Source of the DNA: Moniliella sp. 'wahieum'
Taxonomy: Eukaryota; Basidiomycota; Moniliellomycetes; Moniliellales; Moniliellaceae
Assembly: GCA_003971905.1 (NCBI GenBank)
Contig: RSEE01000159.1
Span: forward strand, 1-64,000
Reading direction: 5' to 3'
Length of the DNA stretch: 64,000 nt
How positions within the stretch are numbered: the stretch's first letter is position 1; every line of letters begins with the position of its first letter. Under the pieces are notes generated by a model. It saw only the letters and a program-made list of their open reading frames with translations. It did no database searches and was not told the origin of the DNA. Below, one piece after another: positions 1 to 11,204 of the stretch. Position numbers and translations under genes: made by a program.

Positions 1-664
1 CTGATGTTGTCCTCCTTGGCGGTACCGAGCAAGTGTCTCTCACATTCGCCTCGTAGATCGTGGCATTGATCGTCTTGACTGTCGCGCTGATCGAGTTGGG
101 ATTGGGCAACGCCCGCGTAGACCGTCGTGTTGAGGAACAGTTTCTGATTCGCAAGCCCCAGTTGGGGATCGGCGTAGCCCGATACGCCCACATTCGGAGG
201 GCGGGCAAACTGTAGCAGTAGGGAGTAGATAGTAGGGGACGGCAGGGGGGGGGGGAGAGGTCAGGGGCCAAAAGAGGCTAAAAGGCATGAGATGAGGATG
301 CCACCGGGGCAGGGTAACGTACCATGACAGCCAGCAGAATGCCCGACACAACACCAATGATGGCCAGCAGCACAAAGCAAAAGAGCGAGCCGAGGAGCTT
401 GGCACAGCCATTGCGGTCTGCCAAGCGGGACTTGTCCTGGGCAGTCCAGATGGTGTTGCCGCGGTACGCTCGGCCGGTGATCATGCCGTACGAGCTGCCC
501 TTGGCAGAATGGTGGCCGGAGCTGTACCTTCCTTCCTTGTCGTGGGGCTGTCTGTGGTAGGGGTAGCCGGCGGGGGTGAGGCTGGGCTCGTCGTAGGCGC
601 CCTGGGCATAGTCGTTGGTGGGGTACTGACCGTACGCATGGCCATAGGCAGCGTTGGTAGCCAT
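1..664 (-). CDS. LEA_2-like single-pass membrane protein (3' end cut by window)
   Basis: Exon 1 runs from the ATG at 664 down to 323 and begins MATNAAYGHAYGQYPTND, a Tyr/Gly/Gln-rich cytosolic tail followed by one strong hydrophobic helix (LFCFVLLAIIGVVSGILLAV). A 113-nt intron (322-210, GTACGT...TACAG) leads to exon 2, which reads RPPNVGVSGY and then, after a one-base frame change near 105, NPNSISATVKTINATIYEAN. The short N-tail, single helix and an NPNS-x-ATV segment resemble fungal LEA_2/water-stress-type membrane proteins, whose ectodomain is an immunoglobulin-like beta sandwich. That assignment rests on a short match and is an inference. The product is probably a small plasma-membrane protein. 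The start was chosen because the sequence upstream in the same frame is low-complexity and lacks coding character. Confidence 0.55.
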
Positions 665-2121
665 GGGGGGCTGTGGAGGGGGGGGGAAAGGTGTAGGAAG
701 GGGGGAGCAGGCAGGCCCGAGCGGTGTGGGACCGAGGCGGGATGCTCGATGCGCTGAGACGGGAGCTGGGGCTGCAGCGGTGCGAGCGAGGTGCGGGTGC
801 AGAGGGCTGCCCCCGTGCCTGCGGGCCCCACGCCGGCCCAGAGGCGCGGCGGCAGGGGGCGCATATGCGATCACTGTCAATCCCACTAAGTACTAATGCG
901 CCCGCCGGCCTGCGCGCTACTGCCTGTGCTCACGCCGAGCAACCGCAGGCAGGGGGGCAGTCCCCCGGCTGCCTGCCCAGATTCTACCGCACCCTGCGTC
1001 CCCAGCCGCCTTGGCGCCCTGTACATTTCAAACCAGACGCACTGCCCCGCCTGCCTTCCGCCGTCCTGCCTCCCCGATCCGCCCAGAGTAGGCCTAACCG
1101 GCCTAACCTTTAACCCCTCACTCTCTGTCGCCGGCCTGCCTCTCGCTCCGGGGTGCACCACCCCGTCACCCGCCCAGCCCACTGGCTCCCTGCGCCTCTG
1201 TCGTGAGGCTGACGGAGTGTCGCCCATGCCCGGTACTCCACCAACATGCTTATGCTCCTCTCCCGGGTTTAGGCTGAGGCCTGAGGATTGAGCCTCAACG
1301 TTCAACAGCGCTCCGACGTCAGGAGAGGACACACACAGCTGGACAGAGGGCGCGCTACAGTGTACTCAGCCCTCAGACGGCTTTGCGTTGATGCCAGGTC
1401 ATGCACATGCACACACAACATGCATCATGGTGGTCTCTGGCTCTGAAGAGTGACGATGGAAGATGCAAGAGTAGGTGGGACGTCGTGCGCTATATACGTG
1501 GATCCCATACCACTGCAGGCCAGCTCCATGCATCATGGAGATAGATCGATGCATAGATGCAAGGAGGCAAGGATGATCCATGGTCAATGGCAATGGTCAA
1601 TGGTCAATGATCAATGGTCAATAGATGACATGTGACAATGGTCCCGGTCAATGGTCAATGTCAATAGATGTGAATGGTAAAAGGTCAATGGCCCGTGATA
1701 TGCACGAGGATGAGAAAACAACACTGTACGGCACGCGTACGTCCCTAGGCAGCAGCACGATGCAAGCCAAGAAAGGTGTGGGGAGCAGCGGGGGGGGGGC
1801 AGGGGTAGGCAAAGGGGGTTCAAGCTTCACGTTAGATGGGGCATGAATGAGATCCGAGATCTGAGATCTGAGAGGCGGGTGGGGTAGCAGGTAAAAGTAC
1901 AAGATGCGGCACATATACCGGAGGTGGGAAGGCACAAAGACACAAAGGCACAAACACAAAAGTGGCAAAGGGAGAAAGGGGCAGGGGGGGGGGAAGAGGT
2001 GGGCGGGGGACAATCAATGGACAAGGTGTACAGGAGCAACCGAGCGGGCAAGCCGGGGGGAAGACAGAGACAAGAGACAAGAGGGGGAGAAAGAGACAGG
2101 TATGATCCGCGCGACTAGTGG
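665..2121. other. Intergenic, divergent from / downstream of neighbours; repeat-rich
   Basis: No convincing gene is seen. The stretch holds a TCAACGTTCAAC motif (about 1295-1306), CATGCATCATGG motifs around 1420-1550, an irregular TCAATGG minisatellite (about 1570-1695) and purine-rich runs toward 2000. Open frames here are the by-product of high GC and have low-complexity translations. Confidence 0.5.
1570..1695. repeat. Irregular TCAATGG/TCAATAG minisatellite
   Basis: The 7-bp unit TCAATGG recurs about ten times with small changes and spacers (TCAATGA, TCAATAG, TCAATGT). It lies in intergenic DNA upstream of the LEA_2-like gene. Confidence 0.75.
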
Positions 2122-3973
2122 TCAGGCGCAGGATGGGAGAGGGGCACAGCCGAGGCAGGAGCCGGTGCCGAAGGTGCGGCCCACGAAGGGCGTGGGTAAT
2201 GTGGGTGGGGCTGTGCAAGGTGCATTGACGGGGCGGGGGTTGGACCGACTGAACCGACTGTACTGGGTGGGTGGGATGACGACGGAAAATGGGTTCTTGG
2301 AAAAACTCAAACGAAGACCAGGAGGTTTGACCCGTCCGTCGAGCATATGACCATTGAGCGTTTGTCGTGCGTTCGAAGCGGCTGAGACCGAGTCAAACTC
2401 AACGAAACATACGGGGCCTCCTCCACTCCCGCCTCCTGAACTGGCAGTAGGAGAGGCAGATTCGAAAAGAGTATCCTCTTTCTCTCCTTCTCCCGACTTG
2501 GCCGAGGACATTACACGGAATGCCATCGCACGGTACCCAGGTTGCGAAGCAAATAACGCCCGTAGCGCCTCTTCTAATTTCTTCGCGTTGGCTTCCCCGC
2601 CTGCCGCTGCGGAATTGGGCAAGTTGCCTACAAACAATGTTGTCCCAGGGGGATTATGGTCCCCAATCCCCACAGGGCCGGTGGAACGTGGACGAAGGGC
2701 AGCTTGGGATTGGGAGACGGGAACCGGACCAGGACCGGTCAGGGGGACACTGGGGTTCACCCCCAGCCCTGCAAACCCGGAATGGGGCAGAGCAGGCGGG
2801 ATGAAGGGATCGGGACTGGAGGCACCGCGGTGACTGGGACCGGGGTTACGATGGGAGGGGAGAAGCACGTAACGTGCTTGGGCCAGGGGGCAAGCGACCG
2901 GGGGGGCCTGATACGGACCATCGCCCCCCGTCGATAAAGGGACAGGGGGGCAGGGGGCCACCCAGCATAGGCCAATCAGGAAGAGGGGGAACATCCCGCA
3001 TCCACTCTGGTCCATTCGGAGGCGCAGATGGTGCCCATTCCTCGCCCCATACTGGTGGTGGTGGTGGACCGCATCGTACGACGCCACCTACGCCTGGATC
3101 AAAGGCCAAATCTTCTTCTGTTTCGTCCCAGTCGGTCGACGAGCCTGGGGTGAAACGCGGTGCACTTTCCAGAGCCGCGCCGATGGACGGTGGCGCATCC
3201 GAGGGGACGATGATAATCCCGGGGAGAGACCTGCGCCACTGGAACCACCCAGGCCCATGCCAGGACTGAGAGGCAAAGGAGGGGGGACAGATACCGTTCC
3301 TCGTCTTCGTAGCGTGAAGCAGTGGGGGAAAAGGCACGTAGGCCTCGAGGTGGCAAAAGGGGTAGGAGGGGCGGGAGATGGGCGCCGCAGAAGGTGGGGG
3401 CCGAAGCGGCTTGGTGTGCAGGTTTTCTTGGCCATCTCCGTCTTGAGCACTGCGCCGCGGTCGGGATCAACTTTGCGTCCATGCAGGCTGTCGCGCGCAG
3501 AAAGGGCGTCGGCGCGAGTGCGAAAGCGGGCAAACCCAATGGTCTGCTTGAGCTTGGCTGGTTGATTGGACACCGCAGCGTGGGAAGGCGGGGGTGGGGG
3601 CTTGAGGGTAGCCGCCTCAAAGCCAGGGGCAAAGAGGAAGAGGTTGTGGAACTCGCGATCGGTCATGTCATCGGGGAATCCAACGATGAAGACGGTGGTG
3701 ATGTCTTCGGTGGGGTAAGACGGGAGGAGGTGAGGCGGCATGGCCTGTTCCGGCACGGCCACGCGTTCTGGGCTGGGCTCGGGAGGAGGTGGGGAGGAGA
3801 GGAGGCTGTCGCGCCAGGCCCAGCGCTCGGCGGTGGCGGGAGCGGAGCGGGGCGGGAGCGGGAGCGGAAGCCGGAGTGGGAGCCGGAGCGGGAGCTGGAT
3901 CGGGAGCGGAAGCGGGTGCGGGAGGAGCGGCCGAGATGCTGGCCGACGGAGCAGGACGCATCCTATCGGCCAT
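2122..3973 (-). CDS. Whi3/scw1-like two-RRM RNA-binding protein
   Basis: The N-terminal part (start ATG at 3973, MADRMRPAPSASISAAPPAP) is Pro/Ala-rich. The first RRM is seen near 3740-3480 with TTVFIVGFPDDMTDREF (RNP2-like strand) and IGFARFRTRADALSARD (RNP1 region). The second RRM lies near 2680-2330 with NPPGTTLFVGNLP and PVCFVEFDSVSAASNARQ. This RRM order, the NPPGTTLFVGNLP signature and the Pro-rich linker are typical of Whi3/scw1, mRNA-binding regulators of cell size, cell wall and G1 cyclin mRNAs. No intron is needed. The frame changes several times (about 3800, 3400, 3090) although the codons on each side are clearly coding, so the gene is probably intact and the sequence imperfect. 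The gene ends LPSCA-stop at 2122. Confidence 0.83.
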
Positions 3974-4471
3974 GGTGGCGAGGGCGAGGCGAGGGCGAGG
4001 CGGCGGCGGAGGCGAGGCGGCGCGGCGGAGGCGGAGGGGATGGTGGGGCTGCGCGTCGCGTGGCGGCAGCTTAGACAGCATACTTTGGCCCAGCACTGCC
4101 CGCCGGCTCCCTGCGTTGCGCGCATGGCCACTCGCCGCGTGCCGCGGGGCCGGGGCGCGTGGGCGGCGCCGGGCGCCTGTGTGCTGCCCATCACGCCGCC
4201 GTCACACCCGCCATGTGGGCGTTGGCGCTCGCTGCCGCCGCAGACGGGCGCTGGGGGAGCGTGCTGACGTAAAGACGCCGGCGCGCGGGGGGTGTGGTGT
4301 GGTGCGGTGTGTGCGGTGGGTGAGGCCTGAGGGGCCGCGTGGGGCGTGCTGGCGTGGCAAGTGCAATGCAATGCAATGTTCATCTCCGCTTGAAATGTTC
4401 ACTAGCGGCGCGCGGCCTGACCAAAGCGCGCGGCGCTGCTTCGCCCAGGCGGCCACCCAACACCACCCACC

Positions 4472-6870
4472 ATGGCGCTCGTGCCCGACACGGCACGCTT
4501 CCGCGGTGCGTCGCCCGCAGCCGAGGCCTCTGCCTATTCCACCGCTTCCGCACCCGCTGCCGGTGGTACCGGTGGCAGCGGTGCCGGCGGTGGACACGGT
4601 GGTGTGGCGGCGGCGGCGGCGGCGGCGGTAGTGGTCGGGTGCTGCTGGTGTCGGTGTCAGCTCCCCAGTCCCCGCTGTCGCCCCGCCCGCCAACGTCACC
4701 ATCCGCGTCCTGGGGATCGAGCGTGCCCGCGCTCAGCTTGCGTTCCGTCCTCACCGCAAGCACCACCACCTTGGCGCTTACCGTCTCTCCACATATCCGC
4801 CCTTTGTCCGCTCCTACCGCGAACTGGCCCTTCTTGCCTTTGCCCTGACTCTGCGCCATTCCGAAACGATCGTGCACGCGCTCCCTGTGCCTTTTCCTGC
4901 CCTTGTTCCCGCCGCCACAGCCGATGACGCCGACACGTCCGCACCTCCTTCCTCGCCTGACGCTGCGTTGGCCATCGCCCAGCAGGACATATTTCTAGTC
5001 CGCTCTCCAAGTGGCTGCAGCGCACCTGCTCCGACCCTTGCCTCGTGCGCGACGCTGAGCTGCGCCGGTTCGTCGAAGCAGAGTACAGTTACTCGCCACA
5101 TCCGCCCGACTCAGCGGCACTGCTGCGCTGCGCAAACGTTTCACCGCTGGTATGGCCGCTCTCGCCCACGTCGGCTCGGTCCACCACCCCGTCGACATTG
5201 GTGGCAGCGGCGGCGGATCGACGCTGGGGCTTCCACCTGCTGCCGGTCCCGCTCCCACGGGCGCTGCGGCCACGGCCAAATCTTGGGCAGGGACATTCTT
5301 TTCTTTGGCTCGGGCCGAACCGCCTCCGTCAAGTGGTGCGCTGACCACTGCCCGCGCTGTGCACGACCAAGATTCCGCACTTGTTTCCGCACGGGAAGAG
5401 GTGACTCGGCTCGAGTTGCAGTATGCCCAGGCAGGGGCAGGGGAACGTGCGCGTCAGGCTGGCGCAGCGTCGCGTGCCGCGCTCATGGCGCTTGCTCAGG
5501 CGCTGGAGGAGTGGGCAGCGGCAGAACAGTTACGTCCGGTGGCTGTGGCCTATGGCGCGCCGCATGCCTTGGAGCGTGTGTCGCACAAGCTCCGACTCGT
5601 CGCTGGGGCGGATGCGTACTGTGCCGCTCGGTCGGCGTTGACGTTGGGTGATATGCTTGCGTTCCAGTCGCTCAATGCCCGTGCGGCCAAAGAAGCGTTG
5701 TTGGCGCGAGCAACGATTGTTGAACATCATTGGTCCGCGGCGCAGGTAGCAGCTCAACGCAAAACGGTGCCGAGGCCGCACGAGCTTACGATGCGGAACG
5801 CGCAGAGAATGCGCTGGGGCTTATGTTGACGCTGCGTCTTCCGCCCGTTCGTTGGGCGCGACACTGGCGGCCACGTCGCAGGCTTGCGTACCTCGCTTCG
5901 AGCTCATTCACGTGCAGCTCATGCCGACCTGGCTGATGCTTTGTCCGCGCATGCGTCCGAAGGTGTGCGGGCTGCCAAGAGTCAACTTAACCAGCTCCAA
6001 GCCCTTCTTCCACTGTTGAACTCCGAGTTGCCCAATCCCGTGCCCATCGAGAGTGTGCCTGCTACGTCTTTGGCTCCCACCCCAGAGCCGGTACTTCCAA
6101 CGGCGTGACTGTGGCCCCCGTTGTATCGGATGCGACAGAGAGCACAGCGCGGACCGTATCCGCAGACCAAATTGAGTCTGTACCTCCTTCCCAAGCGGTA
6201 CCTCCCGCCACATCATCTTCCGTGGTCTCGCCCGCTCCGGCCCCACCTTCGCCCGATCGCGGTCCGTACCAAGGCGCGTCGAGTGTCTATAGCCACCAAC
6301 CACATCCCTCGCCCTTTACGCGGATGGATCCAGCGGCACCCTCCTGCTCTACCTCTACTCTACTCCTCCAGCCCGTCCAGGGCCGTCCACCACCATCGGC
6401 GCGTCGGCCTGGACAAGGCTGGGGCACGCACTCCCCGTCCTCACATCGTCCCACCGTGCCTGCCCAACCCGAATCGTTCAGCTTTGGGAATGCGCGGTTT
6501 GCGTCGGGATCGTTTGGAGCGGCGGCGCGAGCGCGTGCTGCAGCGGCACAAGGGCATGGGGGAAGTTTTGGTTCCAAGGCGCGTGCCGTGTCGAGCACTC
6601 GACCCACACGACCCACTCTGCCGACGCGGTGCAACAAGCTGCGGCCGGGGTGGGCTTGGCGGCCTCGGTACCGTCGTTACCCCCTAGTCACCTGGCTGCC
6701 CCACCGCCGGCTTCTGGGTCTGACTTGACTGCTTCAGTGACACTCCCTGTGGCGCAGGAGGGCACGCTGCGCCCCCGCTTGGATCGGCCAGTTCCTCCTT
6801 TGGTTCACGTTCTCGTTTGTCGGCCCGGGATGCGGCGCGCTCCTTGCGGGGGCTTCTAGGACAAAAGTGA
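4472..6870 (+). CDS. PX-BAR sorting nexin, Vps17-like
   Basis: After a Gly/Ala-rich head (MALVPDTARFRGAS), the frame around 4660-4960 reads NVTIRVLGIERA, then YRLSTYPPFVRSYRELALLAF and later WLQRTCSDPCLVRDAELRRFVEA. These are the strands, the basic RSY turn and the closing helix of a PX phosphoinositide-binding domain. Residues encoded by about 5330-6060 are long amphipathic helices (EEVTRLELQYAQAGAGERAR, ALEEWAAAEQLRPVAVAYG, KSQLNQLQALLPLLNSEL), as in a C-terminal BAR domain. The likely role is the membrane-bending nexin dimer of retromer on endosomes. The remaining tail is Ser/Pro-rich and its best end is RDAARSLRGLLGQK-stop at 6870. At least five frame changes occur. The assignment to Vps17 rather than Vps5 or another nexin is uncertain. 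Confidence 0.65.
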
Positions 6871-7424
6871 CGGAGACTTTGCTCCTACAGATGAATTGAT
6901 TGACTTGCTCTCAGTGCTGACAAGAGCAGGCAGAGAAGAACGATGTGATCTAGATGGTGCAGAGGAAGGGAACGGATGGGTGGTAGATCCTAACGTGCAG
7001 CATATGTAAACACTGGCGATTTTTGTGTACCTCACGCGGCTCTGGACGTATCTCCCCCTGCCCAGCTGGCCCCATCCGTCTGACGGCCAGCTGAGGCCGC
7101 CGGGGTGCGGCATCCACCAGCACTAGCAAAGACGACTACTCGAGACATTTTCTTCCAAAACGCGAAGAACAAATCAGCACAAATGAAAGGTGCCGTCTCT
7201 ATTAGTAGCTGAGGGTGTAGAGGTGCGCAAGCGGTGGAAAGGAAGAATGTTAAGGGCGCAACAGGATCGGAAGGGGAGAGACAATGTGCTCATCCCCTGA
7301 CAAAAAAAAAGAAATAATCAGAGTAGCAGCCGTCGTTCCACGATGGCAAACGAGTGGGTAGATATAAACGGACGGAAGAAGCGATAAACGAGAAGAAGCG
7401 GAAGCAATAAGGAGGGACGATTGC
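6871..7424. other. Convergent intergenic spacer
   Basis: The spacer lies between the ends of the sorting nexin and the small secreted protein. It is AT-richer than the genes and contains A-rich stretches near 7300-7320 that may belong to 3' ends. Nothing else is recognised. Confidence 0.4.
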
Positions 7425-7919
7425 TTACTGGCCCGTCAGCTGGCCAAGGCCTTCGAGGGTATCAACCACCTTGCACACCTGGCCCAAGATGGCGGTAATG
7501 TTGTCGAGTGCACCTTGGGCGTCGGAGGAAGAAGGGACTTGGAACCAACAATGTGAGAGGCAAGGCTATCGGCACTCTTGCTCGCGCCACCGAGGACCGA
7601 GGAGATCTGGCCCGAGTGGACCTCGGTCCAATCGTACACCTTGCACAGTTCCTCGAGGTCCTGCAGAATCTCAGACGCGTCCTGGCGAGCCACCAGGGGG
7701 TGTCCATCCGAGCAGGGCCACTGCGGCGCACCATACGTGCGCCGTGGGAGCAGGAGAGGCAGCTGGAACGAGCAAAGGCGGAGGAGAGGTTTGAGGTTAA
7801 TCGCTCTGATCCGAAAGGGCTACCACGGTGATTAAGGGGAGGAGGGGGGGGGAATACCCACCCAGAGCGACTTGGGCGCCAACGGCAAAGAGGGCGGTAA
7901 GAGCAAGACTGAACTTCAT
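7425..7919 (-). CDS. Small secreted helical protein
   Basis: The ATG at 7919 opens a textbook signal peptide (MKFSLALTALFAVGAQVAL). A 99-nt intron (861-763 of the 7 kb block, GTGGGT...TTCCAG) joins to exon 2. After a short Pro-rich stretch the mature chain reads ARQDASEILQDLEELCKVYD, then WTEVHSGQISSVLGGASKSA, and closes DNITAILGQVCKVVDTLE before the stop at 7425. The length is roughly 120 residues, mostly helical, with two similarly placed cysteines (ELCKVYDW, QVCKVVDT). This resembles small secreted or hydrophobic-surface-binding proteins of fungi in size and style, but no family is certain. Two one-base frame changes are needed (about 7700 and 7545). It could be a surface protein or effector-type product. 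Confidence 0.55.
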
Positions 7920-8163
7920 CGTGTGAATAAGATCGAGGACAAGGGAATGAGGCTGGTCAAAGAGAGTAGCGCGCGAGATGAAGCAGGGATGGGGGTGGGG
8001 AGACGAGTAGGCGAATAGACACGGAAGTTGCCTGGTTTAAGGATGCACGATGAGCATGGGCACCTCCTCAAGCCTCATCTCCCGCGCCCATATAATGTTA
8101 GCATCCTCGCAGCATAGGAGGGAGGGCGCCACATCAAGGTGTGACGCGCGTAAGGCTTGAAGC

Positions 8164-8216
8164 TGACGCGTGACGCGTGACGCGTGACGCTTGAAGCTTG
8201 AAGCTTGAGCTTGAAG
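8164..8216. repeat. TGACGCG x4 array followed by CTTGAAG units
   Basis: Four head-to-tail 7-bp TGACGCG units (the last partial) contain three overlapping ACGCGT palindromes. They run directly into CTTGAAG/CTTGAGC units of the same 7-bp period. The array sits about 245 bp upstream of the small secreted protein. Confidence 0.85.
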
Positions 8217-8797
8217 AGGCTCCGCCAACGCCTCAAGTTCGCCAAGCTGTTGCACCAACTTGAAACGCCAGAGCCAGCTAAGCCTCGAGCAGCGCCACGA
8301 GCCATCTCAGCCACAAGTTCTTGAGAGAAGCCTTTGATTCGATTACGCCTTCTAAATTCTATCTTGCTTGGATCGATTCGACTCAAGATTACAAGCTACA
8401 TCGTCACGCGTCATACGTCCCTCGCGTCACCGGTCCCCGGTTAAAAGCCACTTGCGCTTTCTTGCGCTTCTATCGACGTGTGTTCGCCGAGCGTTCGCTC
8501 ACAGTCGCATCTCCACTCCCTGTCCTTTTCCCGCCACATTCCCCCCCTGCCTCTGTTTCGCCTGTGGCGATCTACTTGTCATGTATACTCGCAAACTGGC
8601 TGTACTGGCGCTGACCAAAATGATGGATCGATAATCGATAATCGATAATCTGCCTCCGAGCAAAAGACCACGTTCCTGCCATGCATGATTGATGATCGAT
8701 GATCGACGATCTGATCATGATCCGCATTTCCGTCGGCGTCTCTCTCCAAGCTCCAAGCGCCACCTCCCAGCATGCCAAGCCTTTCAACTTTTGATTA

Positions 8798-8828
8798 TTG
8801 AACGTTTGAATGTTGAACGTTGAACGTT
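8798..8828. repeat. TTGAACGTT array
   Basis: Four TTGAA(C/T)G units follow each other at 7-8 bp spacing. The same motif is found singly or paired at 1295, 15888, 34682, 38454 and 59127. Confidence 0.75.
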
Positions 8829-8954
8829 GGCGTGTCATTAATCATTCCGCTCCTGGAAACAATCCCATTCCGCCTCCCAACTCCAACGAAGCCAGCCGGC
8901 TACCTCAAACCCTCCCCAACGTCCAAGCCTCTCGTCATCTTCGTCTTTTGCTCG

Positions 8955-9390
8955 ATGCCCCCTGCCCAGGCTACCGCGGTGGGCCATTTCTGCTCGCTGA
9001 GGGTACCGAGCGTTCTGTTAGGAGCTTGTCGTGCCAACTGCTTAAGCTGATGCCTTTCCAGCCGAGGAGATGCCAGCGTGCATGAAAAACCGAGTTGGAC
9101 AAGTAAGTCATGTCATGCCGGGCACCGTTCAAGCAAGTGAACCGCGGCTACCGCTATGGGCATCCTATTTGACGGCCATTGGAAATGTTGCCCCTCGTTC
9201 AATCCCCTTTTGATGTCAACCAACGCTACCCTGTCTGGCTTGACGAGCAGCACACCAAAAGTTATGCAAAAGCTCCCGCTAGGATCGTCGGAGGATGTCT
9301 GGGAGTCTCGCTCTGGACCTTGGTCGACCCTGGCAGCCTGCCCCGAATCCAAATGGAACTTCTGGAAGAAACAGAATACCCACCTTGCGT
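8955..9390 (+). CDS. Possible small spliced gene, unrecognised
   Basis: From an ATG at 8955 the reading MPPAQATAVGHFCSLRVP, then, after a frame change near 9050, ADAFPAEEMPACMKNRVGQ ends exactly at a strong donor (GTAAGT at 9101). A second stretch from about 9180 reads SPFDVNQRYPVWLDEQHTK and PGSLPRIQMELLEETEYPP with coding-like composition. I do not recognise either part and cannot place the acceptor with confidence. It may be a small cysteine-containing protein or a chance combination of open frames. Confidence 0.22.
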
Positions 9391-10344
9391 ACGTTTGGTG
9401 TCTCCCTCCTTTTTCCCCATCATGATGAAGACACAGATAATCCATTCCCCGATCGAGGGGGAGCTGCGCGAGAGGAGATGGGCCCTGTGGCCCATATCGG
9501 TACGCACCGCAATCACTTGGTGTGTCAGGGGGACGCAGTATGCCTGGACGCAGGCACGGCTCCTCGCTCTGCATGCTCTTCTGGGGGCCAGCTGAGCGGG
9601 TGTGAGCCACCAAAGTCCATCTGCTGCTGTGGTACCCTGGCCAGACCAGTGAGTGCTGCATGCAGTTCCTCGCTTGTGTGACGCGACCATCTTTTCTGAT
9701 TTTCTCGCTCGCCTTTCGGTGGTAGTGATCAAGGACTGACTAGTGTTTTCACTGTGCAGGTTTCTATGCCTTAACGCGATACCTGGTCCCCCCACCGCTC
9801 GCTTGGGAGGGGAATGTTGCAGCATACCTTTTGTATTTTTATTGTATCCTGGCATCAATCATATGGAGTTGTTTCGCGCGTGGTAGTTCGAATGGGGAGT
9901 GGTGGGGTGCATGAGGTGTACCAAACGCCACTATACATGCTGGCAGTTAGGAGAGGCACTAACGGTAGCATTGTCCGTCGTAAGTCGCACTCATCTGCGA
10001 CACTACCGAGGACGCCTGTAATGTTGCCTTGGTCTATATATGTGAGCGCAGGTGCCATTGAACGGTCATGATGGCGGAGGGTAGTATGCATCTTTTGCAG
10101 GGCGCATCATGTCCGTTGCCATGCCCAGCGCGACTGATCCAGATAATGCTACATCTGGCGATGTGCTTGGGGCCACTGATGTGCTCTGACCTCACTGTTT
10201 TTTATTTCTTGTTGCAGCAGAGCAACGACCTACCCCCAAAAAAAAGAAATGAAAAAGGAAAAGGAATAAAATCCGGCGGGCGAGCTACCGCGTAGCAGCC
10301 GTTTCGTTCGACTCGGCGACCACCGCAACCTCTTCCAACGCTCC

Positions 10345-10857
10345 ATGGCCGCCCTCCCCCCCCCCACCGCCCCATCGGGTGGCGTAAGTGCCATCCTGCC
10401 GCTTGAGATGATCGACAAGTGCATCGGCTCCTCCATCTGGGTGGTGATGCGCACCAACCGCGAGTTTGTCGGCACCCTGTGGGGTTTGACGACTATGTCA
10501 GTACGTTGTCCTTCCTTCGTTTGTTGGTTGTCGTTTGCGCTTGACGATTGACCTGCGTACCCCCATCTGCCTTTCATTCAGATATGGTACTGGATGATGT
10601 TACAGAATTGTACGTTTCTTTCCACCCCCCTCTCCCTTCCATGCTGACCTTGTGCTATGTACTGCGATGCTCTCCGACAGCGAGACTACGCCGACAGGAA
10701 TCAAGAAGACCAAGTTGGGGCAAACGCTCATCAATGGCAACAACATCACTATGGTGTGTACCCCTTCACTCTCATATGAGGAAGTCTGGCAGTTCGAACT
10801 AACTCCACCGCTTGTATCCTCTAGCTCGTTCCTGGTGGTGAAGGTCCCGAGGCATAA
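10345..10857 (+). CDS. LSM5: U6 snRNA-associated Sm-like protein LSm5
   Basis: Four exons are clear: 10345-10500, 10582-10609 (28 nt), 10681-10753 and 10825-10857. They give [18 protein letters not shown] (Sm1 motif), [24 protein letters not shown] (Sm2 motif, with the LINGNNI form of the family) and the end [10 protein letters not shown]-stop. The length of about 93 residues fits LSm5. The protein is part of the LSm1-7 and LSm2-8 rings that bind oligo-U ends of mRNA and of U6 snRNA. One base is missing from a G run at about 10483, because TGGGGTTTGACGAC must encode WGFDD; adding one G restores the family signature. All donors and acceptors are canonical. Confidence 0.93.
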
Positions 10858-11204
10858 TCACGCTGTTAGCCTTCCTTGCCCATTGGCACCCAAACAGGCC
10901 TACGTTCTTTGTCTTGACCCTTTCCTCGGTCGCGGCTGCCTATTGGTGTGCTTATGGGTCGAGCTACTGCGGAGGATATACATTTGGGCGAGCCCAGGCA
11001 AGAACGACCAATGTAATAGGGTCGAAAAGGGAATGACAAAACAGATACAGGGTACAAGCACGAGAGAAAGCAGGGAAGTGAACAGGGTGCGAAGGAAGGA
11101 CATCAAAGCATACCGATTCGATGGAAAGGAGTGAGGGACGAGAGATCATCGATTCCCCCATCTATGGAGAAAGGAGGGAATGTATACATTGTTCTTGGGG
11201 TAGA
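10858..11204. other. Convergent spacer LSM5 / membrane protein
   Basis: A 347-bp spacer between two gene ends. Nothing specific is recognised. Confidence 0.4.

Larger units (their letters stand above)
7920..10344. other. Repeat-rich intergenic region with one doubtful gene
   Basis: This 2.4-kb stretch holds the TGACGCG array (8164-8190), CTTGAAG tandem units (8190-8216), ATAATCG units (8622-8650), GATGATCGAT units (8687-8713) and a TTGAACGTT array (8798-8828). Downstream, about 8955-9390 could encode a small spliced protein (see separate entry). The segment 9700-10340 shows no coding signal. Confidence 0.5.

Noticed and set aside
8164-8216. Tandem array considered as CRISPR-like
   Set aside because: Units are only 7 bp, have no spacers, and the window is eukaryotic.
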